Assembly: GCA_902801025.1 (NCBI GenBank)
Contig: CADCGZ010000016.1
Coordinates: 1 to 33,878 of the forward strand
DNA from: an uncultured bacterium
Lineage (GTDB): Bacteria; Verrucomicrobiota; Kiritimatiellia; RFP12; UBA1067
DNA: 33,878 nucleotides
Direction: 5' to 3'
In this document: positions 13,268 to 23,100 of the stretch, one piece after another
Layout: every line of letters starts with the position of its first letter
Numbering within the stretch: the stretch's first letter is position 1
Position numbers and translations under genes: made by a program
Notes under the pieces: generated by a model
Told to the model about the DNA's origin: nothing
Seen by the model: the letters and a program-made list of their open reading frames with translations, nothing else
The model's database searches: none

Positions 13268-15325
13268 TCATTGGACGATATCAACGTTGAAGCGCACGAT
13301 CTTGAAGACGACCGGGCGATCCGATGCGTTGATCCAGCGCACGGCGTTGAAGCCGGCATTCGCATCCACATGACCGAAGAGGAGCTTGCCGTCGACTTCG
13401 AGGGAGACGGACTGCCACGTGGCGCCGCCGTCTTTCGACACTTCGACGCGGCCGTTCGCCACGGCGTCCGGAGTTTCGAAGTCCAGCCATACGTACTTGA
13501 ACGTCACGAACTTCGCCATCTTCATTCCAAACCAGTCCCCCGGCTTTGCCGTCAACTGCTCAAGGATGTTGTCCATGACAAGCAAGGCCTCGCCGCGCTC
13601 GAAGTGCTGGCCCTTGCCCGCGACGGCAGAAATCGTCCCGATGGATGTGCCCACGGTCGGGAAATAGCGCGCATACACGTCCGGCTGATTGCGAAACGAC
13701 TCCTTTGCACAGTCGTCAATAACCTTCTGCAGATGGCGCGTCGCAGTAACGCACCCCATGCAACGGCAACGGTCCCATTCCGGCGCCAGCGACTGGAAGT
13801 AGGCCTTCTGTTGCCGCTGTATCTCCTTGCCTTCGTCCTTTGCCTTCACGTAGGCATCCGCGTCCCCCTTGGCCGCCGCAATGCCTTCGCGCGCCTGCGC
13901 ACCGAAGAAGGCCACCCAGTAGCGGATTTCCCTCCAGAGTTTTGGTGCCTTCTCGGGCAGGACTTTCGAGAGCTCTTCAGCGGCAGCGACATTTGCCTCG
14001 CATTCACGCACGAGCGCGGCCCTGCCATCCGACTTCCATGCCGCCATGAAACGTTCCGATTCCTCGCGATAGAAGCCGCCCATCGCCTCTGGCTCCTTGT
14101 GCGGGTCGGTATTGTGCCCGCAGAACTGCAACATCGCCTTCGCCGCGAATGGGTAAAGCCGCTGAATCCCGTCGTGCCAGTTGTGGAAGGAACTGAAGTC
14201 GCGCCTGTTCCAGAGCATGTCCGCGATGCCGAACAGCGCGATTTTCGACGCCTCAAGGTTTTCCATCGGGTTGGACACGAATCCAGAGTACGGATATTCG
14301 TCCACCCCGTATGTCCGGCCCATGACCAGCTTGCACCGAACGAAGTCGTTCACAGGCCAATTCCACCAGACAAACGGCGGGCGCCGCAGCGCCTTCGCCC
14401 GCTTAGCCGTGGCATCGGCGGTGATGTCGCTGCAGACACCCATTCCCGTCCACATGATCAGGATGTCCTTGTCGGCCTTCTCGCCGATGATGTGGCTGTA
14501 TTTGCTGTTGTCGTCGCCGACATAGTCGTTGGGGCAGACGATCAGCGGCGCACAGTCGCCCTTGCGGTCGAGAAAATCGCGCTTGATGCGGTTGCTGATT
14601 TCGGCATGAAGTTCGGCGTTGGCATTTCCGAAGTCGTCAAAGAAGACGGCGAAGCACCTGAAGCCAATGTCGTACATTGAGTCGAGCTTGCGCCACAGCG
14701 CGGCGTATTCGGCATTGCGCGCATCCGGCGCAGGGTCGGTGAAGGCGTCGCCGAGATGCACGGCCCAGTAGAACTTCACGTGATTCTTCTTCGCCGCGTC
14801 TAAAAGACGGTGAAAGTCTGCGACGAATTCGGCAGGGTACGCCTCCTTCCACCTGTAGTGGTGGTACGGATCGTCCTTCGGGCCGTAGATGAAGCAGTTC
14901 ATCTTGTATTCGCCCATGAATTCCATCAAGTCAAGCCTGCCGTCGGTGCCCCACGGACGGCCGTAGAACCCTTCGACCACACCGCGCAAGGGGACATCGG
15001 GAGAGTCTTCCACGGTGCAGCAGGGAACGGCTCCGCCTGATGCAAGCTGGCGCAGGGTCTGGAGTGCGTAGAAGCCGCCAGCCTTCGTACTCGCCTCTAT
15101 GGTGATGGTCTCCTTGCCAACGACAATGCGATACCCCTCTTCGCCGAGACCTTTCGCCTTGCGAACCTTTGCATCATTCAGTTTGGCGCTCGACACGCCC
15201 CCTGTCATTTCAAGACGCTTCGGCGTCGGATAGACACGCACGCCATTCTCCGCCCGCACAGTCCCGACCTGCATGATCGCGAAGGCCATGCAGATAGCTG
15301 CAACCGGAAACATCTGTTGTACCAT
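13268..15325 (-). CDS. GH84 beta-N-acetylglucosaminidase (NagJ/hyaluronidase-like), exported
   Basis: The 685-residue protein has a signal peptide (about 1-25) and a GH20b-like N-terminal domain (about 28-110). The GH84 catalytic barrel (about 112-400) opens with RGVVEGFYGRPW and carries the catalytic pair Asp230-Asp231 (FFDDFG), which performs substrate-assisted retaining hydrolysis of beta-GlcNAc. Further family motifs are MWTGMGVCSD and WWNWPVND. A helical region follows, then a C-terminal F5/8-type-C-like carbohydrate-binding domain (about 560-685). Likely targets are terminal GlcNAc on O-GlcNAc proteins, mucin or similar host glycans. AGGAGG lies six bases before ATG 15325, and the gene follows the LamG protein by 21 bases. 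Confidence 0.92.
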   Translation of the reverse strand: MVQQMFPVAAICMAFAIMQVGTVRAENGVRVYPTPKRLEMTGGVSSAKLNDAKVRKAKGLGEEGYRIVVGKETITIEASTKAGGFYALQTLRQLASGGAVPCCTVEDSPDVPLRGVVEGFYGRPWGTDGRLDLMEFMGEYKMNCFIYGPKDDPYHHYRWKEAYPAEFVADFHRLLDAAKKNHVKFYWAVHLGDAFTDPAPDARNAEYAALWRKLDSMYDIGFRCFAVFFDDFGNANAELHAEISNRIKRDFLDRKGDCAPLIVCPNDYVGDDNSKYSHIIGEKADKDILIMWTGMGVCSDITADATAKRAKALRRPPFVWWNWPVNDFVRCKLVMGRTYGVDEYPYSGFVSNPMENLEASKIALFGIADMLWNRRDFSSFHNWHDGIQRLYPFAAKAMLQFCGHNTDPHKEPEAMGGFYREESERFMAAWKSDGRAALVRECEANVAAAEELSKVLPEKAPKLWREIRYWVAFFGAQAREGIAAAKGDADAYVKAKDEGKEIQRQQKAYFQSLAPEWDRCRCMGCVTATRHLQKVIDDCAKESFRNQPDVYARYFPTVGTSIGTISAVAGKGQHFERGEALLVMDNILEQLTAKPGDWFGMKMAKFVTFKYVWLDFETPDAVANGRVEVSKDGGATWQSVSLEVDGKLLFGHVDANAGFNAVRWINASDRPVVFKIVRFNVDIVQ

Positions 15326-15346
15326 GTCCTGCCTCCTTTTGCCGCA

Positions 15347-18300
15347 TCAGCGGACGAAAATCAACAATCCCGGAACTGCGGGCTGTGCCCCGGACGCCGA
15401 AACGAACGAGGAGTCGGCGACCGTCAGGTACTCCGCCTTAGCCCAGTTCGCCGACGATGCCCCGCGCTTCAGGCGGAGCTCGTCGTACTGGCCGTAAAAG
15501 GCGTTGTCCTGCGTCGTGCTGTCGATGTTCCCGAACGTCAGCGGATAGTCGTTCTCCCATATCCGGGTAGATCCAGCCGCCGTACCCTGCAACATGCCGT
15601 TCGCATAGACGCTCGCGACCGTCTTGTATGGGTTGTCCGTCTCTCCTGTCGCCACGCGGTCAAAGGAAACGAATATATGCACCCAGGTGTTCCTCATGTC
15701 GGGAATGGCGAACTCGCCGCCGCCGTCTGCAACATGGACCGCTATCTTTACATCGGTTTCGCCGGCAGACGGCCTTCTTGCAATGCTCCACCCGTAGTTG
15801 TAGCCAGACGCCCGCTTAAAGACCATCGGCTCGCTCCATTCCGTTCCGCCAACGGTCCTGAACCAACCCGAGAAAGACAGGAAAGATCCAAGCCCATCGT
15901 CACATCCGCTTGGAACAGCAAGATAGTTGCGCCTTGCGGTCGCCAGAATCTCGGCGTCATAAGTGCCGACATCGTAGAACGTTGTGCCGTCCTGGTTGAA
16001 GCGCCCCGCGCCAATCGCACCATCGGACACGGCAACAAGGTCGCCCGCCCTCGCCCGTGCATTCTGCACCGCAACGGCATCAAACCCGTTCGCAGCGGAA
16101 TCATACGCCGTGCCGCTCGCTTCGCCCATGTGCCATACACCGGCATAGTCAGGCCATTTTGCGAGCGGGATGCCGGCGGGGTTCACCCCGTTGCCATAAT
16201 ACATCCTGACGCGGGTTCCCTTCGCCAGCGCCGGAACCGACACCCACACGAGCGACGTACTTTCGCTGTTCCATGTGTCGACTTCATGCGGAATGACCTG
16301 CCCGGAGGAATCGGTGAACATCATGTCGCCGCCGTTCGCAATCTGGAAATCGGAATACGCAAAACCGGGGAGCGCCGTCGACAGCTTGATCAGCGCAGGG
16401 AAGTTCGTAAGCGTTTCCCCGTCGGCAAGGAATTCCATCGGGAAGGTAAATTCAATCCGCTTCAAGAATTCCTGCCTCGTTACCGGCGCAAGATTTGCGA
16501 TTGTCATTGCCGCCGTAGACCCCTGTGCACCATACAGGCCTTCCGAAATCGAGAGCGTGACGGTCGTATCTGCATTTATCGCGGCATTTACCTTCGGCAT
16601 GACGGCGACAGTCGCCGACGTCTCGCCATCAGGTATCGTAACCGTGCCGCTCGTTGCACCTTCATAGTCCGCGCCCGCGACGGCCGTTCCCGAAAGCGCG
16701 TAGTTCACCGCAAGGTCGCCGTGCGTGTCCGCGCGTGAAATCGAAAACGACCCCGCGCAAGGCCCGTCCTCCGCCGCGTCTGATACCTTTGCGGCAACGA
16801 GCGTACCGACATAGAAGTTCCCTGCCCCAGACGCGACGATTTCGCCGCCGGCAGTATTAACACCGACAGCCGCAAACGAATAGGTCTTGCCGGATGCCAG
16901 CGCGCCGGGAACGGCCACCTCGTAAGACTGCGGTCCCGTAACCGCCGTCTCGGAAAGTGCCAAGTCGGTCGAGCCTGAGTCCGACGTGAAACGCACATAC
17001 GGAGTGCCTGTGCCGGATGTCATTGTCACGGAAACCTTCAATGTCCCGGCATCGTTCGCAATTGTCGGCACAACAAAGGTCGGCGGATCAACCGCCGGAA
17101 CGCTGACAGCGCCATACGAGAAGAACGCAGCGTTGGCAACAGTCGCGTAGTCGGCCGCTATACGTTGCGCAGGCAATGCCCCAGAAGCCAGCCGCACCTC
17201 GTCGTATTTGCCGACAAAAGAGCGCTCGCCGCAGACGGCGTTGTTGCCTATGCCCAAACGACGATCATTCAGGTCTTCAACGGCATTAACGCTTCCGGAC
17301 GCTATCTGCACTCCGTTTTGATAGACATAAACAGTGGTGCCGCAATAGACGAACGCAAGATGATTCCACGATCCCTGAAGATCTGAAACAGCTGTGCTAA
17401 CATTGGGCTCGCCAGAACCATATGCATCTATTGCGTCGGAACCGTTGCGCATTTCTACTTCCCAGCCGTCTGTCCCGTATGCCGTTTTGCGAGAAAGAAG
17501 CCGGTGCCAGCCCTCCTTGTATGACGCATTGAACCAGCCAGACGCCGTAAACGTATTGCCAAGAGCCGGATACGATGGAACATACAGACAATTCCTCGTC
17601 CCCGCACCCTCGGTCGTCTGGTTGATACGGGCGTTGCCAACCGCGCCATTTGAAACGGTTGTCATTTCAGACGTGTCCGATCCATTTGGCGTTGCGTCAA
17701 GCCCGTTGCCGGAAACGTCCGGTTCAACAGTCGATCCGCTCTCGTTCATGTGCCAAACGCCGGCGAAATCGCTCCACGTGTCCGTCGCGGCGAAGGAGGA
17801 AGCGGACGATGCGCCCCAGTAGGCGTAAATGCTCATGCCGTTCTCAAAGGCCGGCACCTTCACCCAGACAAGCGACTCGCCGGAGGTGTTCCACGTATCG
17901 ATTTCGGAGGGAAGCACAACACCGTCAGCATCGGCAAAAACCAAATCCGCACCGTCCGCCATGAAGTCTGAATAGTGGAAGCCGCTAATCCCCTCCGAAA
18001 GCCGCACCAGCGCCGGGAAGTCCTCGACGACGCCACCGCCCGGAACAGCGGAGGCGGAGGCCGTAATCTGCATGAACTTCGAGAAGTCGGACGGATTGAC
18101 GATGTCGCCGGACGTGAAGTCGAGAGTGCAGTCTTCCGCCGCGCCGTACGAGAGGAACGCGGCATTTGTCGCCGTCGCGCAGTCGGCGGCGATGCGGTCG
18201 GCTGAAAGCTCCCCGGCGCAGAGGCGGACTTCGTCGTAGTCGCCGTACAGGCACCAGTCGTCGCCAGCCGACGTGCAGCCGATGGAGAGCGGCGCGCCGT

Positions 18301-19201
18301 TGTCGCTCGCAGGCGTGATTCCTAGCGTATTCACCAGTTGTCCATCAGCGTAGACCTTGCAGCTCGACCCGGAATAGACGAACGCAAGATGCATCCAGCT
18401 GCCGACGATTTTCGGGTCGACTTCAACGTATGGCTTGTTGTTCGGCGCACCGTAGGCGTAAACCTGATTGGCCATTTCGCAATGAGTCTCCTGTCCCCAG
18501 CCAGCGGATGAAGTATAACGAGAAAAGAGCCGATACCACCCGCCGGCCGCCGTCACGCGGAAGAAACCGCTGGCCGTGAAGGTGTCGCCGAGATCGTACG
18601 AATCGTAGTTCGGGACGGAAAGATAGGCCCTGTCGCCGAAGCTCCCGTTTCCGCCATTCTGTCGCGCCATGCCGACGACGCCGCCCAAAATTCCGATGTT
18701 GTACTCCGCGCGAGAGCCAGATGGCGTCGCCGTGAGCCCATGGCCGGTTGCGTCGGCAACCACGCCGCTCGACTCTTTCATGTGCCATACGCCCGTGAAG
18801 CCGCTCCATGTTTCGGTTGCCGCGACGCTGCTCGAATAGCTGTCGTTTCCATAGACCATGTAGATTCGCGTGCTTTGCGAAAACGCCGGGACCTTTACCC
18901 ATACGAGCGACTCGCCGTCAGTGTTCCAAGTGTCGATTTCGTGAGCGAGCACGTTTCCATGAGAATCGAGAAACGCAAGATCAGCACCGCCCTGCTGCCT
19001 GAAATCTGAATAAGTGAATCCGTCTATGGCCGACGATAGGCGCACCAATACCGGGAAATCGGTCAGCGAAACGCCCTGCGCAATGGAAGTCGTCGGGACT
19101 GTAATCACGATCGATTTCGCGAAGCCAGAGACATCCATTGGCGTAGCCTGCAAAAGACAGACAGTCGTTACGCATACTGCGAGAGTGAGCAACTTTTTCA
19201 T
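15347..19201 (-). CDS. Giant exported DUF2341/LamG/Calx-beta surface protein
   Basis: The 1284-residue protein has a signal peptide (about 1-19). It contains three copies of a DUF2341 plus LamG-like jelly-roll module, at about 25-355, 375-700 and 915-1270. Each has the pattern DFP(V/A)L(V/I)(R/K)LS, SDF, EIDTWN, LVWV.VPA, GVWHM.E, then a ConA-like fold ending YDE(V/L)RL. Between modules 2 and 3 lie a fibronectin-III-like segment (about 705-800) and a Calx-beta domain (about 803-905; VAGADYEGATSGTVTIPDGE). The protein ends in PGLLIFVR, a short hydrophobic tail that may be a sorting signal. DUF2341/ConA proteins are thought to bind glycans, so a surface binding role is likely; no catalytic site is seen. 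Its ATG overlaps the TGA of the preceding gene. Confidence 0.88.
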   Translation of the reverse strand: MKKLLTLAVCVTTVCLLQATPMDVSGFAKSIVITVPTTSIAQGVSLTDFPVLVRLSSAIDGFTYSDFRQQGGADLAFLDSHGNVLAHEIDTWNTDGESLVWVKVPAFSQSTRIYMVYGNDSYSSSVAATETWSGFTGVWHMKESSGVVADATGHGLTATPSGSRAEYNIGILGGVVGMARQNGGNGSFGDRAYLSVPNYDSYDLGDTFTASGFFRVTAAGGWYRLFSRYTSSAGWGQETHCEMANQVYAYGAPNNKPYVEVDPKIVGSWMHLAFVYSGSSCKVYADGQLVNTLGITPASDNGAPLSIGCTSAGDDWCLYGDYDEVRLCAGELSADRIAADCATATNAAFLSYGAAEDCTLDFTSGDIVNPSDFSKFMQITASASAVPGGGVVEDFPALVRLSEGISGFHYSDFMADGADLVFADADGVVLPSEIDTWNTSGESLVWVKVPAFENGMSIYAYWGASSASSFAATDTWSDFAGVWHMNESGSTVEPDVSGNGLDATPNGSDTSEMTTVSNGAVGNARINQTTEGAGTRNCLYVPSYPALGNTFTASGWFNASYKEGWHRLLSRKTAYGTDGWEVEMRNGSDAIDAYGSGEPNVSTAVSDLQGSWNHLAFVYCGTTVYVYQNGVQIASGSVNAVEDLNDRRLGIGNNAVCGERSFVGKYDEVRLASGALPAQRIAADYATVANAAFFSYGAVSVPAVDPPTFVVPTIANDAGTLKVSVTMTSGTGTPYVRFTSDSGSTDLALSETAVTGPQSYEVAVPGALASGKTYSFAAVGVNTAGGEIVASGAGNFYVGTLVAAKVSDAAEDGPCAGSFSISRADTHGDLAVNYALSGTAVAGADYEGATSGTVTIPDGETSATVAVMPKVNAAINADTTVTLSISEGLYGAQGSTAAMTIANLAPVTRQEFLKRIEFTFPMEFLADGETLTNFPALIKLSTALPGFAYSDFQIANGGDMMFTDSSGQVIPHEVDTWNSESTSLVWVSVPALAKGTRVRMYYGNGVNPAGIPLAKWPDYAGVWHMGEASGTAYDSAANGFDAVAVQNARARAGDLVAVSDGAIGAGRFNQDGTTFYDVGTYDAEILATARRNYLAVPSGCDDGLGSFLSFSGWFRTVGGTEWSEPMVFKRASGYNYGWSIARRPSAGETDVKIAVHVADGGGEFAIPDMRNTWVHIFVSFDRVATGETDNPYKTVASVYANGMLQGTAAGSTRIWENDYPLTFGNIDSTTQDNAFYGQYDELRLKRGASSANWAKAEYLTVADSSFVSASGAQPAVPGLLIFVR

Positions 19202-20079
19202 TTTCCCTTCTCCTTTTCAACAAGCTTTTCCCATCCGCCGAGATGGTGGATGGCGATGCCGGCGCCGGCGGGCACCTTCTCCGCGTCGAGCGCCGCCGAA
19301 ACCTTCGCGAGCTCGGCGTCCATCTTCGCGGCCCCTTCCTCGAAATAGGTCACGACGCTGCCTTCTCCCGTCTCGCCCGTCTCCGCGCCGAGTATGACGC
19401 GGACGTTGCGTTTTTTCGCCAGCGCGATTTCGGCCTTCGAAACGTCGAGCGTCGCCTCCGCCGTGTCACGGTAGGACATAAGCGCGACGCCGTCGGCAGC
19501 TGACATCACGACTTCGAGAAGCGGAGCGTTCTCAAGATAGCCGTACGTCACGCGGATTCCGTCGAGCCAGAACGGGATGTCCCACTCCACTTTCTCTCCG
19601 GCGGCGTGGATATCCGCGGCGGCGCGAAGGACGAAATCGGCGTAGAGCTGCCATTTGCGCGCGTCCGGGAGCTTCGCGTCCTGATGCGGCTCTACGTCGA
19701 GGTGGAGCGCGTAGAACTTCTCGTCCGGTTTTGCCGCGCGCTGATAGGCAAGATAGGCGTCGAGAGTCACAGCGAAGCCACGCGAGCCCGGGTGAATCCA
19801 GGAAACGTCGCCAGCGAGAAGCGCGACGCGCATACCCCTGGCATGCGCCTTCCTGACGAAGTCCTGAGTCTCCTTTTGGACTTTTCTGAGATCGGCGCAG
19901 AAGTAGATTTCGTCCACGCCGTGCGCAGACAGGAAATCGAGTCGCCGCGTGGCCTCGGCGGGGTTTATCGCATCGTTGCTGCCGCGCCACCACCAGACGC
20001 CCTTTGTCGTCGCGGCAGACGCCGTTCCCGCGAAAAGGCAAACCGTAAGGAATGCCGCCGCAGAAAGAACCTTGAACAC
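19198..20079 (-). CDS. Exported putative TIM-barrel hydrolase, family not recognised
   Basis: I prefer the GTG at 20079: it has a strong AGGGGGG binding site and gives a clean signal peptide (MFKVLSAAAFLTVCLFAGTASA), for 293 residues. ATG 20112, in the same frame, is the alternative and sits only about eight bases from the expected transcript start. The mature protein alternates strands and helices like a (beta/alpha)8 barrel: GVWWWRG, RLDFLSAHGVDEIYFC, ARGMRVALLAGDV, ALHLDVEPHQD, VEWDIPFW, GVALMSYRD and RVILGAETGE. Acidic residues in LDVEPH and GAETGE could be catalytic. It heads the operon after a strong promoter and overlaps the LamG gene by four bases, so it is probably a glycan-active partner. 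Confidence 0.65.
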   Translation of the reverse strand: MFKVLSAAAFLTVCLFAGTASAATTKGVWWWRGSNDAINPAEATRRLDFLSAHGVDEIYFCADLRKVQKETQDFVRKAHARGMRVALLAGDVSWIHPGSRGFAVTLDAYLAYQRAAKPDEKFYALHLDVEPHQDAKLPDARKWQLYADFVLRAAADIHAAGEKVEWDIPFWLDGIRVTYGYLENAPLLEVVMSAADGVALMSYRDTAEATLDVSKAEIALAKKRNVRVILGAETGETGEGSVVTYFEEGAAKMDAELAKVSAALDAEKVPAGAGIAIHHLGGWEKLVEKEKGK

Positions 20080-20126
20080 AACACCCCCCCTGTCGCAACG
20101 CATATAGTTCATAGTAAGTACACTAC

Positions 20127-20155
20127 ACTATATCAATTTACGGACGGTGCGTCAA
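20127..20155 (-). promoter_or_regulatory. Sigma70-type promoter of the nine-gene leftward unit
   Basis: On the minus strand TTGACG (20150-20155), a 17-base spacer and TATAGT (20127-20132) closely match the -35/-10 consensus. Transcription would start near 20120. The -35 box begins only nine bases after the GH9 stop codon, with no terminator seen between, so some readthrough from the GH9 gene is possible. Confidence 0.8.
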
Positions 20156-20164
20156 TGGCTAAGA

Positions 20165-23100
20165 TCACTTCACGAGAAGGCCGAAGACCATCATCGTGTT
20201 CGCCATGTTGTTCACGACTGGTTCGTCCATCGCGATCGCAAAGTGGACGTCGGCGAACTCATTGAGTATCGCGAAGCGCTCGGTGCAGCGCGGATACGCC
20301 GTATCCCTGTACGAGTAGCCGGCGAAGCGCGCGTTCGGACCCTCGGCCTGCAGCCCGTCAACAGGCAACCCCTCCGGACGGTAGCGACTGTTGTGCAAGG
20401 GGCAGCGTATCGTCCTCTCGCCAAGACCCGTGATCCAGCTAAGCCCCATCGGGTTCGCGCCAAGCGTGTTGTCGCATGTGCGAATCATCCAGTCGCGCCA
20501 CTTCCCCTCGCCAGTCAGCGCCCAGAGGAACGCCGCGGGAACGGCGTAGTTCTCGTAGGCGCCAGTGCCCCATGTGATCGGCGCGAAAGGATGCTTCAGG
20601 AACTTGTACGCCATCGTCGCCGAGCCGCGCTCATACATCTCCGCCTCCTTGCGAATCGAGCCGAGCACCGCGTCCCACACGGCACCGTCGGCCTTCTCGC
20701 GAGGAATGAGAATGTACGCATAGGCGGCGAGCCGCAGGTCGAAGAAGCCGCTATTCATAAGCTCGGTGCCGGGCGTCTCTCGCCACGGCGTCGAGTCTAG
20801 GAAGTCGGCGTGGTATTTCTTCTCCCACGTCGTGTGGTAGAGCTGCGCGGCGGCGTAGGCGCGAAGCGCAAGATTGTACTCGCCCCACTTCTGAAGTCCC
20901 TTCACGTCCTTCGTCGGATTCGCAACCGCCCAGTCGTAGGCGCGGCGCGCGCGGCCAAGCCACTCGCGCGACTCGTCCTTGCGACCGAGCCCGCCGAGAA
21001 CACGCGCGGCCTGCGCAAAGACGCCTGCGGCGAGATACGAGCCCTTCGTGTCCTTCGCCCAGGCATAGTCGCCCTTGTCGTCGAGTTCAACGGTCTGGAT
21101 GAAGTTCGGGTCGCCCTGCGACTCCGTGCCGTTCCTGACGCTGCCGTCCTCTTCCTGGAGTCCCGCCCAGACACGCACCGCCCACATCGCCTCGTCGACT
21201 ATGTCGGGGATCGAGTTGCCGCGCTCGGGAACGGAAAGCTGCCCGTCGTAGAAGTTGCCTGGCTTCAGTTCGTAGGCGTCGAAAAGCGACTGCGCGACGT
21301 CGATGTGCGAACGCGGATTGTAGTCGCCCGCATCGTGATGCCCGCCAAGCGCCGCGAGCGTGCGCGGCAACGTCTCGGGAACGGACGAGTCGAGGATGTC
21401 TATCTCTCCGTCCTCAAGCGGGCGCATAAACGCGACGACGTCGCGCACCGAAAGCCCCTCTGCCGCGCCAACAACGTGGGCGAGGCGAATCGCGTCTACA
21501 GGCGCCTTCGAGAGGAATCGGTCGACCTTGTACTTCTTCTCGCCAGTGCGCCAGGTTCCGTCAACGCGCAGCTCGATCTCGCAACTGTCCTTTTCGTCCA
21601 CCGGATTCACGCGGACGAGGAAGCGATGCCACTTCTTGTCGTTGATGCGAGAGCCGTAGGCGCTCCCGAACTTTACGACACCCCAGCCAACGTTAAGGCC
21701 GATATTTCGACCGAGCGAGAAGAGCTCCCCATCCCACTTGCCGCCCGCGATCGAGTCGTCGCGCCTCACGGAGAACGCGACTGTCGCGCCCTTCGCCGCG
21801 TCGAACGCAATCGGCGCGACAAGGCCGTTCTTCTCGCCGTCACCCATCACAAACTCTTCGCCTTGCTTCTTTGTCGCGCCGACAGTCTCGATCTTGAGGT
21901 TCGCGCGCGAGGCGTCGCCCATGATCTTCGTGCGCTTCGCCTTAACCGCTGGCCACGCAGGGTTCGGAACCGTTTCGATGTTCTCGGTGAACTTGCCCCA
22001 CTCGTTGCTCTCCCAATGACCGCAAGTCGTCGTGACGACGCCGTTCGTGTGGCAGGCGATGCGCTTCCAGCCGCCGGAGAGCTTAGGGTCAAGCGCAATG
22101 CCGCACCGCTGGATATACACGCCCTGCGCCTGCGCCTTGAACGCCTTTTCATAGACGCTCGGCGAAATCTCGAAAGGAAGCGAACGCCCGACTCCCACGA
22201 TGGAGAGGACATACCGTCCAGGCGTCTTGAACGCGGTGAAGTCTGCGACATAGACGTTCTCGCCCGAGTAGTTGTTCTTGCCGTCCATCTCGAGCCCGTT
22301 GTGGACGAACGTGAGACGACCCTCGAACGCTTTCTTTCCCGTTGCCGCGTCGAGAAGCGCGAAGCTTGGGATTTCGCGGAACCTAAGCGCGTACGGCGCG
22401 AGCGAATCGTATTCGCCACGCGGCGCATCTGCCGCGTTTTCGCGCGCCTGCTCCGCAGCTTTCTCGGCTTCCGCTTCCGCGGCAAGACGCGCGTTCTCGC
22501 GGTCTTCCTGCGTGCCCTTCCCCGCCTCGGCGTAGAACGCTTCCTTCGTGTAGTTTTCGACCGTGCCGGCCTTCACATCGGCTGAAACTGCACCACCATC
22601 TGGGAACGAGCCGAGCCAGCGACCAACGTATGCGATCTTCGGCGCATCGGGAAGATAGCCAACTTGGTTTACTTTAATTGACTGCGAAAGCGACTTCGCA
22701 GAATTGAAGACGAACGATGCCGTGCGCTCGCCTGCGCAAACGGTCGGCGCGACTTCTACAGAAATCGCATCGCCGTCAGAAAGCGGACGCGCGAGATCGA
22801 GGAAGATGCAATGCTCGAGAAATCCCTGGAACGGCCAGCCGGAAGGCAGATAACATTCAAGCCGCGAACGACGACCGAGCGCAACGACTTTGACTGGCTT
22901 GCCGTTCACCATGACCTTCCAGTTCGCAAGCTTCAGCCCGCCATCCGGCGAATAGCCGTGGCCGAACTCGCAGAGGATCTTTCCGTCACCGACAGGCGTG
23001 ACGCGGCGGAAGCCAGTCATCCGCGCGGCGATCTTGTCGCCGTCGATTTCCGGCGCACCACCGTGGACAAACGAGGCACCGCAAAGACCTGCCGTCACCA

